64,000 nucleotides of DNA from Archangium gephyra (GCF_001027285.1 NZ_CP011509.1:856501-920500); one strand, 5' to 3'. Numbered from the stretch's first letter, positions 7,269 to 17,345 are shown. Notes: generated from the letters alone by a model not told the origin. Numbers and translations: made by a program.

Positions 7269-10200
7269 GACGGGCTCCCTTCCTTCTGGTCCTTCCGGGC
7301 GCGCTCGGCGGCGCGGAGTGCACGTTTGTGGGCGCGGTAGGCGGCCTTCCGCAGCTCCACGGATTGCGACTTGTCGAAGGCCTGGCCGCGCAGCACTTCC
7401 GCGGCCTCGGTGCCACCCAGGCGGCCCAGTGCGGACCAGCCATCCTGCCGCACCTGCTCGTCCTTGTGGGTGGCCAGCGGGCGCAGCGGCTCCAGCTCCT
7501 TGCCGGCCAGCACCGAGGGCAGGGCCATGCGGCGCGCCTCGGAGGTGGCGAGCTGCTTCGGGCTGCGCACCGTTCCACCCGCGGGGCCGGTGGCCACGGG
7601 GTCGAACGGTTGCACCGCGAGCGCCCACTCGGCGGCGCGCTCGGGGGCGATGCGGGCCAGGGCGGAGGTGGCGGCCTCACGCACCTCGGCGTCCGGGTCG
7701 GACAGCGCGGCACGCAGGGCCTCGGGGGCCGTGTTCAGCCGGCCCAGTGCCCGGGCTGCTTCCAGGCGCACCCCGGCCGGGGCCTTCGCCTCGCCTCCCT
7801 GGAGGATGTCCTTGCCCGCCTTGGCCAGCTCGCTCACGCCCAGGCACGAGCCCGCCCACAGCAGCCGCTCCCAGGCGGTCTCCAGGGGCTCGCGCTTGGG
7901 CGCGGGCATGGAGGCCCATTCGGAGGCGGTGCGGCGCTCGGCGGTGGCGATGGCGCGGCCCAGCAGGGCCCGGTCGTCCGCGGACCAGGCCCGCGAGGTG
8001 TCCTGCTCACCGGTGCGCGCGCCCACCAGCCACGCGGCCTCCTCGCGAGCGGAGGGCTTCTCGTGGCCGAGCAGCATCGCCAGGGCTCCCGCGGGCAGCG
8101 ACGCGCGCCGCACGAGTCCCCGGCGCAACCGCTGGCGCAGCTCCTCCTTGTCCAGCATGGCCAGACGCGGGAGCAGCTGCATGGGGTCCGCCTCGGTGGC
8201 GAGGTAGCTGGCGGCGGGCTCGGAGATGTCCTCCTGCTCGCTGGCCACGGCGAGGAACTCCACCCGGATGCGCTCCTTGGGGAACAGGGCGTCGAGCGCC
8301 TTGCGGGCCGCGGCGCGCAGGTCGTCATCCCAGTCGTCCAGCGCCTTGGCCAGGGTGAGCTCCGCGGCGGTGTCCCCGAGCTTGCCCAACTCCTGGGCGG
8401 CGGTGAGGCGCACCGTGTTGTCGACGTTGTCGTCGGCCAGCAGCGTCTCCAGCCGGGAGCGCGCCCGCTCGCCGCCGATGAAACGCAGGCCCCGGACACC
8501 GGCCTGCTGCAACCCGGTGGAGCGGCCCTCGAGCGCCGCGAGCTCCACCTTCTCCTCGACGCGGCGGCGCTCCTCACCCTCGGGCAGCTTCGGGGCGAGC
8601 CGGCCCAGGCCCTCGAGGGCCGCGGCCACCATGCTCTCCTCCACGGGGGCCTCGGGCGTGCCACCGGCGGCCACCTGCTCCAGCTCGGACAGGGCGCGCG
8701 CGTCTCCCAGCGAGCCCAGGGCCAGCAGGGCCCGCTCGCGGTCTCCCTCCTCACCCGCGCGCACGTACAGCAGCAGGGGGCGCAGGGCGCTGACGCGGCC
8801 CCGGGAGGCCACGCCCTCGGCGGCGGGCAGCATCAGCTCGCGAGCACCGCCGCGCAGCACCTCCTCCAGCGGCTCCACCTTCGCGCCCTTGTGGATGACG
8901 CGCGAGGCGTAGCGGGCCACCGACTCCATGCGCACCGTCACGTCCCGATCCGCGAAGAGGCCGGCGAGCAGCTCGTCCTGGCCCACGTCGTCGCCCTGCT
9001 CCAGCTCGAGGGCGGCGGCCTTGCGCACACTCGGGTCCGCGCTGCGCACGGCCGCGCGGAGGAAGCGCATCGCCAGGGCCATGTCGCGCTTGCGCTCGCC
9101 CTTCTCGTCCTTCTGGGGCGGGGTGGCCACCTCCATGGCGGCGCCCACGCAGGCGTAGCGTACGGTGGCGGCCTCGTCGTCGAGCTGCCGCGCCAGGGCG
9201 TCCACGGCCTCGGGCCGGTGGGTATTGCCCAGGGCCTTCACGAGGGCGAAGCGCTCATTCTGCTCCGGCGTGGCACGCAGCCGGGCCGCCAGGGCTCCCA
9301 CCGCGGCGGCCGAGCCGAGCCGGGCCAGGGCCTCCTGGGCGCGCTTCACCGCCGGGGCGTTCTCCGAGCGCAGGAAGGCGGCGAGCACCTCCACGGCGCG
9401 GTCATCCTGGCGCCAGGCGAGCAGCTCCGCGGCACGCAGGCGCAGGTCCTCGTGCTCGCTGCCGGCGGCGCGGCCGAGCGCCTCGGTGACACGCGAGTCA
9501 TTGGCACCGGCGAGCCGCTCGATGACACCCACGCGCAGGTCCGCGTGCTCGCTGCCGAGCGCGGCCAGCAGGGGCTCCAGGCTGCCCGGAGGGCTGAGGC
9601 GCTCCAGCAGCTCGAAGGCGTACTTGCGCACGTCGGACAGGGGCGAGTTGAGCGCGGCGGTGAGGCGGCCCTTGGCGGACTCTCCGCGTGCGGCGAGCTC
9701 GTCCAGCGCGGCACGGGCCACGTCCGCGGAGAGCGAGGCCAGGGCGAGCGCCAGCGGCTCATCGGAGCCGGCGGGGTACAGCTCCTTGAGGCCAGTGAGG
9801 GCCGCCTTGCGCACGAGTTGATGCGGATCCTCGAGGGCGCGCAGCAGGGCGGCCACGGCGGCGGGGGTGCCGGCATGGCCCTCCTGGGTGAGCTTCACCA
9901 CGCGGTCCACGGCGTCGCGGCGCACGCGGTGGCCCTCGTCGTCCCCGGAGGACACCTGGCGCAGCAGGCCCACGTAGGCGCCGAAGGCGAGCCGGCGCAG
10001 GTGCTGCTTCTCGGCGGAGACGAGCGCCTCGGGCGAGGGCTCGGCGGTGGTGGCCTTGCCGGTGCCGGTGGTGAAGAGGCGGCGCAGCCAGTTGCGCGCG
10101 GGCTTCTCCTCCACGGGCCGGGCCTGGGCCTGGGGCGACGTCTCGGGCTTCCACGGCGCCTCGAGCGAGCGCGGGCGGGCCACCTTCGCGGCCTCGCGGA

Positions 10201-13200
10201 AGTAGTCGAGCGGCTTGTGGCGCAGCTGGAGCACCTGGGCGGCGGCGTAGCGCTGCTCGGGCACGTCGCTGGCGAGCGCCTCGGCGAGCCCCACCATGCT
10301 CCGGGCGCGCTCGGCCTCGGTGGGCCAGTCCTTCATGTCGCCGGCCTTCTCGGGGCGGGGCGGCTGGAGCACCTCGACGAGGTGGGCGTGGGAGGCGTCC
10401 GTCTCCGTGCGCAATTCCAGGGCGCGGGCGGCGGCGTAGCGCACCTCGGGCCGGCCGCTGGAGAGGGCGCTGGTGAGCAGGTCGGGCGGCTCGCCCCGGC
10501 GCGAGGCGCGCAAATCCCGCGCGAGGACGATGGCGAAGACGGTCTCCTGCACCTCGCGGGAACGGTCTTCCAGGCCGTGCAGCAGGCCGCTGTCGCCGTC
10601 GGGCCCGAGCGCCGCGAAGGAGAGGATGGCGCCGATGCGGATGGGCTGGTGCTCGTGGCGCAGGTTGCCGGTGAGGACGGGCAGGGCGCGGATGTCGCCG
10701 AGGCGGGACAGGCCATCCGCGGCCCACGAGCGCACGGCGACGTCCGCGTGCCCGAGCGCGTCGAGCAGGTAGCCCTCGTCGCCACGGCGGCTGGCGGTGG
10801 CGAGCCCGCGGGCGCCCTGCTCGCGCACCTCGCTGGCGTCATCCTTGAGGAGCGTGGTGGCGAAGAAGGACAGCAGGCGGCGCGAGCCGAGGGTGGCCAG
10901 GGCGCTCGCGGCGCGGTGGCGCAGCGGGGCGAGGAAGGCCGGGGGGTAGATGCGCTGGAGCTCCTTGTCGGTGAGGAGGTTGCGCATCGGCTCGATGATG
11001 TCCTCGGCGCCGCGGGCGGCGAGCAGCTCGGCCGCGCGCACCTTGAGGGGCAGCTCACCGGAGCCGAGGCCCGCGAGCAGGGGGCCGTTCTCGTTCTTGA
11101 TGAGCTTGTCGAGCGCCTCGATGGCGGCGAGGTAGACCTGCGGCTCCTCGGCGAGCAGCAGCTTGAGGAGGGGCGAGCGCACGGCCTCGGCGGGGGCCTG
11201 GGCGGCGTTCTTCGCGGCCAGGGCGCGCAGCGAGGCGTGGGCGGTGTCGAAGGCGGCGAGGTGTGGCTCCGCCTGCTCCTTGCCCACGTGCTTCACCCAG
11301 GCCTCGTAGGCGGCCTGGGCCACGCTGGCGTCGCGGTCGCCCACGACCTTCTTCAGCCGCTCGAGGGCCCAACCCTCCTTGATGCGGGCGGCGAGCTCGT
11401 CCACGGCGCGGCGGCGCAGGTCGGGGAAGCGGCCGGCGAGCGCGCGCTCCAGGGCCTCCTGGGGATTCTTCTCGTTCCAGGCCCAGAGGGTGCGGAAGGC
11501 CTCGTCGCGCACCTTGGCGGACTCGTCCTCGAGCGCATCGCCGAGCAGGTGCACGGCGGCCTCGGAGCGCTTGCCGGAGAGCTTCACGAGCCGGTCGAGG
11601 CCCCGGACGCGCACGTCCTCGAAGGAGGAGCGGAGGGCGGCCTCGGCGGTGGAGAGGGGCGCCTCGGTGTCGAGCGTCACCACGGCGTCGAGGGCGGTGG
11701 CGCGCACGTCGGCGTTCTCGTCGTCCAGCATCCACACGAGGCGCTCGCGGCCGCGGGCGTCCTGGAGGGCGCGGAGGGCCTCGGCGGCCTGACGGCGGAT
11801 GGCGGCGTCGGGCTCGCGGGAGAGCTGGAGCAGCGCACCGAGCGCCCGGGCATCCCCGAGCTGCGCGAGGCCGCGAGCGCCACGCACGGCGGTGTCGGGA
11901 GTACGGCAGGCCATGGCGGCGAGCAGCGGCTCCAGGCTGGCCTCGGCGAGGGGCTCCCCGGCCTTGCCGGTACCGGGCAGGGCGGCGCGGGCGGCACGGG
12001 CCTCTTCGTCGGTGGGACGGGGCTTGCGGGCGAGGCGGCGCGCGACGTCCAGGGCGGCGCGGGCGAAGTCCTCGTCCTTCTCCTCCAGCACGTGGGCGAG
12101 CGGGCGGCGCTCCAGCACGCGCACGGTGAAGGCCACGCGGCGCACGTCGGCGTCCGAGTCATCGAGGGCACGGGCCACCAGGGGCTGCAACTGGGACGAG
12201 CCCAGCCAGCCGGCCCCGGCGGCGCGGATGAGCACCTCGGCGCGCAGGTGGGAGGTGCCGCGCTCGAAGGCCGTCTTCAGGGGCTCGGTGCTGTCCTGGG
12301 GGAACACCTGCACCAGCGCGTCCAGCGCTGTGGTGGAGACGGAGGCATCCGAGTCCGTCAGCTTGCTGGAGATGAGGCCCGGCACCAGCGGCGAGGTGCC
12401 ACCGAGCGTGGCCAGCCGGCGCAGTCCGGCGATACGGGTGTCCGGGTAGCGCGAGTCGAGCGCGGCGCGCGGGGCGGCGAGCGGGGACTCCTTCTCCAGG
12501 GCGGCGAGCGACTCCAGCGCGGCGGCGCGGACCGCCGGGTGCTCGTCGTCGAGACGCTCGCGGAGCTTCACCCGGGCGCCGGTGCGGCCGAGCCGGCCGA
12601 GCTCCTCGGCGGCGAGCTTGCGCACCTCGTGCTCGCGATCCGAGGAGAGCATGGCGAGGACGAAGTCGAGCGCCTCGGGCTCCTCGAGGGCGGCGGCCTC
12701 GCGGACGGAGGCCTCGCGCTTGGGACGGTTGCCCTTGCGCGACTCCTCGAGCAGGTCGAAGCCGTGGGAGAAGGAGACGGTGTCGTTGGTGGGCTTGCCC
12801 TCGGTGTCCAGCTCGAAGCGGCGCACCGTGCGGTCCTCGCCACCGGCGTAGACGAAGCCGAGCTGCACCTTGGCCTGCCGCGCGCTGACGGGCGGAGCGA
12901 AGGCCAGCGCGTACACGGGCTTGCTGCCACAGTCGAGCGTGCGCGGCTTGCGGCGCTCGTCCAGGCGCCATGCCTTCACCTTGCCATCATCGCCGGAGGA
13001 GAAGATGCGGTCGGAAGCCTCCTCGCCGCGCTCGGCGGGGGGCGTGGGCGGGAAGAGGAGGGCGAGCACGGCGCCGGTATGGCCGGAGTCCTTGTCGCCA
13101 CGGACCTCGTGCTCGACGGCGCCGACGAGGTACCAGATGCGCAGCTTGCCATCATCTCCGGCGGAGACGAGGCGCCCATCGCGCGGGGTGAAGGCGAGGG

Positions 13201-13741
13201 CGCGCACGGCACCCTCGTGGCCCGGCATGTCGCGGCGGGCGCCGTTGGCGAGCGTGAAGGAGCGCACCACGGAGTCATCACCACCGCACGCGGCGTAGGT
13301 GCCGGAGGGGTCCACGGCGACGGCGCGCAGGGGCAGGGGCGAGGCCTGCCACTCATGAACGCGCTTGCCCTTGGCGAGCTCCCAGGCGCGGAGGAAACCA
13401 TCCAGGCCCACGGTGAAGGCGCGCGAGCCATCGGAGCTGAGGGCGACGGCGGTGCAGGGGCCGCGGTGGGCTTCCTTCAGCTCGCGCTGCACGGAGCCAT
13501 CGCCGAGCGCGCCGATGCGCACGGAGCCATCCGCGCAGGCGGCGATCCAGCTCTCGCCGGCATGGGCGAGCCCGAGGACGGCGGCGGGCAGGTCCACGGA
13601 CCAGGCCACCTTGTTGGTGGAGGGCTCGTAGGCGGTGAGGCGGCTGTTGGCGGCGGCACGGGAACCGCCGACGAGCAACAGGCGCGGGGTGGCCGCGAGC
13701 GCGCGGACCTTCTCGTAGTGGCCGATGGACAGTGAAGCCAT
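7265..13741 (-). CDS. Giant WD40-HEAT repeat protein
   Basis: A 2,158-residue protein starting at ATG 13741. Residues ~1-330 form a WD40 propeller with blades such as AVALSSDGSRAFTVGLDGF, ALAFTPRDGRLVSAGDDGK and DRIFSSGDDGKVKAWRL. From ~350 to the end there are dozens of HEAT/PBS-lyase-type helical repeats (pattern D-x-x-x-x-V-R-x-A-A-x-x-A-L-x-x-L). A Pro-rich spacer near 1190-1240 (WKPETSPQAQARPVEEKPA) divides the solenoid in two. No enzymatic domain, signal peptide or membrane segment is visible, so the protein is probably a large cytoplasmic scaffold or sensor. Its stop overlaps the SWIM gene start. I do not recognise a characterised homologue. Confidence 0.85.
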   Translation of the reverse strand: MASLSIGHYEKVRALAATPRLLLVGGSRAAANSRLTAYEPSTNKVAWSVDLPAAVLGLAHAGESWIAACADGSVRIGALGDGSVQRELKEAHRGPCTAVALSSDGSRAFTVGLDGFLRAWELAKGKRVHEWQASPLPLRAVAVDPSGTYAACGGDDSVVRSFTLANGARRDMPGHEGAVRALAFTPRDGRLVSAGDDGKLRIWYLVGAVEHEVRGDKDSGHTGAVLALLFPPTPPAERGEEASDRIFSSGDDGKVKAWRLDERRKPRTLDCGSKPVYALAFAPPVSARQAKVQLGFVYAGGEDRTVRRFELDTEGKPTNDTVSFSHGFDLLEESRKGNRPKREASVREAAALEEPEALDFVLAMLSSDREHEVRKLAAEELGRLGRTGARVKLRERLDDEHPAVRAAALESLAALEKESPLAAPRAALDSRYPDTRIAGLRRLATLGGTSPLVPGLISSKLTDSDASVSTTALDALVQVFPQDSTEPLKTAFERGTSHLRAEVLIRAAGAGWLGSSQLQPLVARALDDSDADVRRVAFTVRVLERRPLAHVLEEKDEDFARAALDVARRLARKPRPTDEEARAARAALPGTGKAGEPLAEASLEPLLAAMACRTPDTAVRGARGLAQLGDARALGALLQLSREPDAAIRRQAAEALRALQDARGRERLVWMLDDENADVRATALDAVVTLDTEAPLSTAEAALRSSFEDVRVRGLDRLVKLSGKRSEAAVHLLGDALEDESAKVRDEAFRTLWAWNEKNPQEALERALAGRFPDLRRRAVDELAARIKEGWALERLKKVVGDRDASVAQAAYEAWVKHVGKEQAEPHLAAFDTAHASLRALAAKNAAQAPAEAVRSPLLKLLLAEEPQVYLAAIEALDKLIKNENGPLLAGLGSGELPLKVRAAELLAARGAEDIIEPMRNLLTDKELQRIYPPAFLAPLRHRAASALATLGSRRLLSFFATTLLKDDASEVREQGARGLATASRRGDEGYLLDALGHADVAVRSWAADGLSRLGDIRALPVLTGNLRHEHQPIRIGAILSFAALGPDGDSGLLHGLEDRSREVQETVFAIVLARDLRASRRGEPPDLLTSALSSGRPEVRYAAARALELRTETDASHAHLVEVLQPPRPEKAGDMKDWPTEAERARSMVGLAEALASDVPEQRYAAAQVLQLRHKPLDYFREAAKVARPRSLEAPWKPETSPQAQARPVEEKPARNWLRRLFTTGTGKATTAEPSPEALVSAEKQHLRRLAFGAYVGLLRQVSSGDDEGHRVRRDAVDRVVKLTQEGHAGTPAAVAALLRALEDPHQLVRKAALTGLKELYPAGSDEPLALALASLSADVARAALDELAARGESAKGRLTAALNSPLSDVRKYAFELLERLSPPGSLEPLLAALGSEHADLRVGVIERLAGANDSRVTEALGRAAGSEHEDLRLRAAELLAWRQDDRAVEVLAAFLRSENAPAVKRAQEALARLGSAAAVGALAARLRATPEQNERFALVKALGNTHRPEAVDALARQLDDEAATVRYACVGAAMEVATPPQKDEKGERKRDMALAMRFLRAAVRSADPSVRKAAALELEQGDDVGQDELLAGLFADRDVTVRMESVARYASRVIHKGAKVEPLEEVLRGGARELMLPAAEGVASRGRVSALRPLLLYVRAGEEGDRERALLALGSLGDARALSELEQVAAGGTPEAPVEESMVAAALEGLGRLAPKLPEGEERRRVEEKVELAALEGRSTGLQQAGVRGLRFIGGERARSRLETLLADDNVDNTVRLTAAQELGKLGDTAAELTLAKALDDWDDDLRAAARKALDALFPKERIRVEFLAVASEQEDISEPAASYLATEADPMQLLPRLAMLDKEELRQRLRRGLVRRASLPAGALAMLLGHEKPSAREEAAWLVGARTGEQDTSRAWSADDRALLGRAIATAERRTASEWASMPAPKREPLETAWERLLWAGSCLGVSELAKAGKDILQGGEAKAPAGVRLEAARALGRLNTAPEALRAALSDPDAEVREAATSALARIAPERAAEWALAVQPFDPVATGPAGGTVRSPKQLATSEARRMALPSVLAGKELEPLRPLATHKDEQVRQDGWSALGRLGGTEAAEVLRGQAFDKSQSVELRKAAYRAHKRALRAAERARKDQKEGSPS

Positions 13742-13782
13742 ACGTCGGAATCCTCCGGACGGAGGGGTTTAGCACAGGAGAA

Positions 13783-13828
13783 GCCATCTACTTCCGCCGT
13801 CCTTCAGGTTTCCACGCCTGTGCGGCAA
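13783..13828 (+). repeat. Duplicated leader of cassette 1
   Basis: A 46-base block directly before the first lipoprotein gene, identical to 17299-17344 before the second. The third cassette keeps a diverged version near 23095-23128. It shows that the duplication unit included the leader, which probably carries the ribosome site or promoter. Confidence 0.85.
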
Positions 13829-13829
13829 C

Positions 13830-15086
13830 GTGTCCCGGGTGCGACTCACGGCCGGGTGGCTGCATCGGTTGAGCGGGCTGGCGCTCCTGCTGTTTCTCAC
13901 GGGATGTGCCGCGCAGTCCCCGACGAGGGCCCCGCGGTGGTACGGGCAGCGCACCGCTGGGAGCATGCCGGGGACGGCGGGCGCCGGGGCAGGTGCCGTC
14001 GAGGTTGACTTCGAGGCCGCCACGCCTCAACGGGTGGAGGCACTGCGCCGCGGCGGTGTCCAGCTGCCCGGAGTCTCCGAGCGGACCGCCGACCCACGCA
14101 CGCATCGGGACTTCGTCGAACTGCGAGTCATGGCCGTGGGCTTCGGGCTGACCGAGGGCGGCTATCTCCTCTACTGCGAGGGGTTGCCGCTGCCGGTGCT
14201 CGTCCCGGAGTCCCAGGTGGACCTGGGAGTGACGAGCGCCGAGCCGCTCGGCGCTTTCATCTACCCGGACCGGGACAGCGCCCTGGCGGACCTGGAAGCC
14301 AGGGGCACGGAGGCAGGACACCCGAGGTATGCGTGGTACCGGGGAGCGGGGGGCACGCTCGTCGTGCCCACGTTTTTCTCACCGGCCAGCACTCCGCGCA
14401 TCGCCCGGACGATGCTCGAGGTGCGCGAGCACCTGGTGCAGACGACGCAGCGTGAGCTGAAGGTGCTGCTGTTGACGCTGACGGGCACGAAGGTGCTGCA
14501 GGGCGTCTTCTCCCGAGTGCTGAGGGTGGGGACGGAGCCGGAGCCCCGACCCCTGCCCCGGCAGGAGGGAGTGGGTGGCAGAGCCCCTGCATCGCAACCC
14601 CCCGCGCCACAAGTCGCTCCATCTGCTCCAGAGCCCGTTCCCACCCCAGCAACGCCCGCTCCGGTACCGAGTGCACCCGCGCCATCGCCAGGGCTGGTCC
14701 AGGCGCTCTCGGGCGGCAACCCGACGCCACGCGTAGGCCCTGCCCCTCGCCTGCCTCAAGATGTCGCGGCCAGACCGAAAGTGCCCCGGGTACTACCGCC
14801 GGACCGGCCCATCAGCTCCAGTCATTCCCAGAATGCGCAACTCCAGGCGGACATCCAGTACCTGCAGGACCTGGGTGCCACCAACATCCGGGTGAACCAG
14901 CAGCAGATCACGGTGCGCAATGGTCAGCGAGTGGGAGCCAATCGACCGGATCTGCAGTTCGACTATAACGGTCGCCGCTACCATGTGGAGTACGACACAC
15001 CCATGTCGGGCCGCGGCCCTGGCCACCAGTCGCGCATCACCTCCAACGACCCGGACGCGGAAACCATCCTCTTGATCGTGCCCTGA
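13830..15086 (+). CDS. SitA-like lipoprotein toxin, cassette 1
   Basis: A 418-residue lipoprotein. It has a signal peptide with lipobox LTGC (Cys26), a conserved N-terminal region to ~230, a Pro/Ala-rich linker (~240-330) and a C-terminal domain of about 80 residues. That domain contains LGATNIRVNQQQ, then NRPDLQF, a VEYDTP strand 13 residues later, and a conserved HQSRITSND segment. The D...E spacing resembles PD-(D/E)XK nuclease cores, although no lysine follows in the usual place. Lipid anchor, conserved front, variable linker and toxin-like tail, followed by a small partner gene, match SitA toxins transferred between myxobacteria by outer-membrane exchange; this role is inferred. The start is GTG 13830 or, more consistent across the paralogues, GTG 13839. 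Confidence 0.75.
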   Translation: MSRVRLTAGWLHRLSGLALLLFLTGCAAQSPTRAPRWYGQRTAGSMPGTAGAGAGAVEVDFEAATPQRVEALRRGGVQLPGVSERTADPRTHRDFVELRVMAVGFGLTEGGYLLYCEGLPLPVLVPESQVDLGVTSAEPLGAFIYPDRDSALADLEARGTEAGHPRYAWYRGAGGTLVVPTFFSPASTPRIARTMLEVREHLVQTTQRELKVLLLTLTGTKVLQGVFSRVLRVGTEPEPRPLPRQEGVGGRAPASQPPAPQVAPSAPEPVPTPATPAPVPSAPAPSPGLVQALSGGNPTPRVGPAPRLPQDVAARPKVPRVLPPDRPISSSHSQNAQLQADIQYLQDLGATNIRVNQQQITVRNGQRVGANRPDLQFDYNGRRYHVEYDTPMSGRGPGHQSRITSNDPDAETILLIVP

Positions 15087-15103
15087 CGGGCAATGCGCAG
15101 CCG

Positions 15104-15832
15104 ATGACCGACAACATGAAGGGCCTGCTGCTCGATGACCGCTGGGCGCCCATCACCTCGGAAATGGGATTTCTGGAGACCGGTGCGGAGCATGCTGCCC
15201 ATGCCTTCGCTGCATGGCAGGCGGGGTTGATGGCGCCCCGTGGCATCGCCGTGGACGTGCGCCCTGTTCCGGGCTCCCTGGAACAGGCTCTCTCCTCCCT
15301 GCTGCCCCTGACCAGTCCAGAGGCGCGGCGGGACCTCTTCATTCCGACACGAAGCTCCTGGACGGCGTACGTCGAAAACGGGTGGGGCGGGACCGATGCC
15401 GGGAGTGTCATGGCCAGCATGGCTCGGAGGCTGGGCTGCCGGGGCATGCGAGTGGTCGCGGTGCCCCACACCTTGCGCGGCGACAAGGGCCGCTATGGGG
15501 CCGTGATGTTCGAGCTGTACGGACCCCAGCAGACGCACTGGCTCAACTACCTGCGCACCCTTTACGTCTCCAACGATGGAGGCAAATGGGTCTTCGGCCA
15601 ATCCGGTGAGCCTTTGCCGTTCGAGGAGCTGGAGCGCTACCAGGCGCGCAAGGTGCGAGACCGCTTCACCTTCGAGATGCTCGAGGAGTACCTGCGCCAC
15701 CTGGGGCTGTCTCCCTTCCAGGAGGACTTCTACCTGCCCCAGGGCGCTCCCGCCTGGCTCGTGGAGAAGACGGGAACCTTCATCCCCGCCCAGAAGGAAT
15801 ACACCCTCGCCCAGGCTCAAGAGGATTTCTGA
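15104..15832 (+). CDS. Probable immunity protein, cassette 1
   Basis: A 242-residue soluble protein beginning 17 bases after the lipoprotein stop, hence co-transcribed. I do not recognise the family. Three paralogues in this window share DRWAP(I/V)TS near the N-terminus, FIPTR at about residue 80, LGCRGMRV, a WLNYLRTLY core, ERYQARKVRDRFT, and GLSPFQEDFYLP near the C-terminus. It has no signal peptide, as expected for an antidote that meets an imported nuclease in the cytoplasm. Position and one-to-one pairing with the lipoprotein genes suggest a SitI-like immunity role. Differences among the three are concentrated in the first ~70 residues and near residues 110-135, where specificity might lie. 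Confidence 0.65.
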   Translation: MTDNMKGLLLDDRWAPITSEMGFLETGAEHAAHAFAAWQAGLMAPRGIAVDVRPVPGSLEQALSSLLPLTSPEARRDLFIPTRSSWTAYVENGWGGTDAGSVMASMARRLGCRGMRVVAVPHTLRGDKGRYGAVMFELYGPQQTHWLNYLRTLYVSNDGGKWVFGQSGEPLPFEELERYQARKVRDRFTFEMLEEYLRHLGLSPFQEDFYLPQGAPAWLVEKTGTFIPAQKEYTLAQAQEDF

Positions 15833-15935
15833 CGACTGGTTTGCGGCCTGCTGCGGCGTCCGGCCATCGGGGGCCGGAGCGTCGCGCGCATGAAGGCGGT
15901 GGTTCGAGAACTCGCCGCCTGGACTACCGGCTCCT

Positions 15936-17264
15936 TCAGAAGCCCTGGATTGTCTTCAAGTCCTTCGTGAACCAGAGCGCCCTTGCTTCCACGTCATTGA
16001 GGAATGCGCGAACGTGCTCTCCGGGTTCGGAAGGGAGCAGGACGGCGATGTGGGTCGTTTCCTTCTTTGGAAGTTGGCGTCGATAGTCGAGTAGTTGACC
16101 CACCGCGAGGCGGATGTCGGCGATCGCGGTCGAACTCTTCACCTCGATGAGCAGATCACGCCCAGTCTGGTGATTGCGAACGAGGGCATCGAAGCGGCAG
16201 CTTTGGAGGCGGCCCTCTTCCACTGTGAGATTCTTCTCTTTACAAACATTGAGGAGGCGATTCGTCATCCGGTTGTGAAGCTGCCTGTGTTTCGTTCGCA
16301 GCGCGTCCGAAACCACCTTGATGTCCTCCTCGTTCTTGATGGGCAAGCTCTCACTGCGAGGGACGGCGGGTGTGAAAAGCTTTTCTTCAGCCTCGAAAAG
16401 CTCCTGTTCCGTCGAGTCAGGGACGTAGCCGAACATCTCCGTGCCGGTGACGTCGAGAACGAAGGCGTCTGGAACCCCCGGCTTCCCCACGAGAGCCACG
16501 AGCCCGTCGAATTGCCTGGGAAGCGTCGCATGAAGTCGCCCGAGAACCACCAAGCGGTCAATGACTTCGGGCAAGCTATTGATTATTGGAGAACGCGCCT
16601 GTGGATCAAGGCAGGCGATGACCGGGGTGAGAAGATTGGCGGCGGGGAGCGGGCCGCCCTTCTCTCGCGGAATATCGGGCAGTGTAGCGATACGCTCGTA
16701 GATTTGGCGCCGGTCGGCGTCCGAGGCAAGCCGACGAGCGTGGGCGAATATCTCCTGGACTGCACCCTTGTGTGTCTCCATCCATTTCTTCGAGGTATTG
16801 CGGTAAGCGGGGTAGATGCTCACGAACCCGATCCGCTTTCCAGCCGCATGCCGGACGGCTTTCGGTATGCCCGCCTCAGCAAGTGAGACCACGAGGTTTT
16901 CGAAACTCCTCGATTTGAGACTCTTCCCGAACAACGTCTCGAGGGCAGGCACTACGAGCGAACCCGTTGTTTCCGCAACACCGAAGAACCTCGTCTCGTT
17001 CTTCGCGCGGTTGCACCACGTGAGTTGGCAGAGTGCGTGGAGCTTCAATGCACTCATCGTCGAGACTTCGTCGTAACAGGCTTGTACGAACCGTGCAGTG
17101 TCATGATGACGCTGGTACCAATAGCGCCGGAATTGGTTCTTCAGATGCGGTGCCTTCGCCATGTGCCCCCCATTCAGAGAAAAGAGGACCCATGTTACCA
17201 CTGCACGCCAATCCACCTGCTCCTCAAAACTCTCGTAGAGGGGAGACAAACGCGTGAGTGACAT
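15936..17264 (-). CDS. PD-(D/E)XK nuclease-like protein
   Basis: A 442-residue soluble protein; ATG 17264 is chosen because the 13-residue extension would run into the duplicated leader of cassette 2. The C-terminal ~90 residues carry a restriction-endonuclease-like core: D359 in RFDALVRN, E374-V-K376 in LLIEVKSS, and the downstream Q390 and Y394 of QLLDYRR, typical of DUF3883/Mrr-like nuclease tails. The first ~330 residues are helical and unfamiliar (residues such as WVLFSLNGGHMAK). Its base composition is visibly more AT-rich than its neighbours, suggesting separate acquisition. It sits convergently between toxin cassettes 1 and 2. A defence or DNA-processing role is plausible but inferred. 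Confidence 0.75.
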   Translation of the reverse strand: MSLTRLSPLYESFEEQVDWRAVVTWVLFSLNGGHMAKAPHLKNQFRRYWYQRHHDTARFVQACYDEVSTMSALKLHALCQLTWCNRAKNETRFFGVAETTGSLVVPALETLFGKSLKSRSFENLVVSLAEAGIPKAVRHAAGKRIGFVSIYPAYRNTSKKWMETHKGAVQEIFAHARRLASDADRRQIYERIATLPDIPREKGGPLPAANLLTPVIACLDPQARSPIINSLPEVIDRLVVLGRLHATLPRQFDGLVALVGKPGVPDAFVLDVTGTEMFGYVPDSTEQELFEAEEKLFTPAVPRSESLPIKNEEDIKVVSDALRTKHRQLHNRMTNRLLNVCKEKNLTVEEGRLQSCRFDALVRNHQTGRDLLIEVKSSTAIADIRLAVGQLLDYRRQLPKKETTHIAVLLPSEPGEHVRAFLNDVEARALWFTKDLKTIQGF

Positions 17265-17298
17265 CGTGTGAGCACCCCGTCCCCTGGCGACCTCCGCG

Positions 17299-17344
17299 GC
17301 CATCTACTTCCGCCGTCCTTCAGGTTTCCACGCCTGTGCGGCAA
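17299..17344 (+). repeat. Duplicated leader of cassette 2
   Basis: Identical to 13783-13828. It lies between the divergent nuclease-like gene start at 17264 and the second lipoprotein start. Confidence 0.85.
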
Positions 17345-17345
17345 G

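Noticed and set aside
7328-13735. A 2,135-codon open frame on the plus strand opposite the WD40-HEAT gene
   Set aside because: It is the complement of a strongly biased GC-rich gene; its product is Gly/His/Gln/Arg-rich without domains, while the minus strand shows clear WD40 and HEAT repeats.
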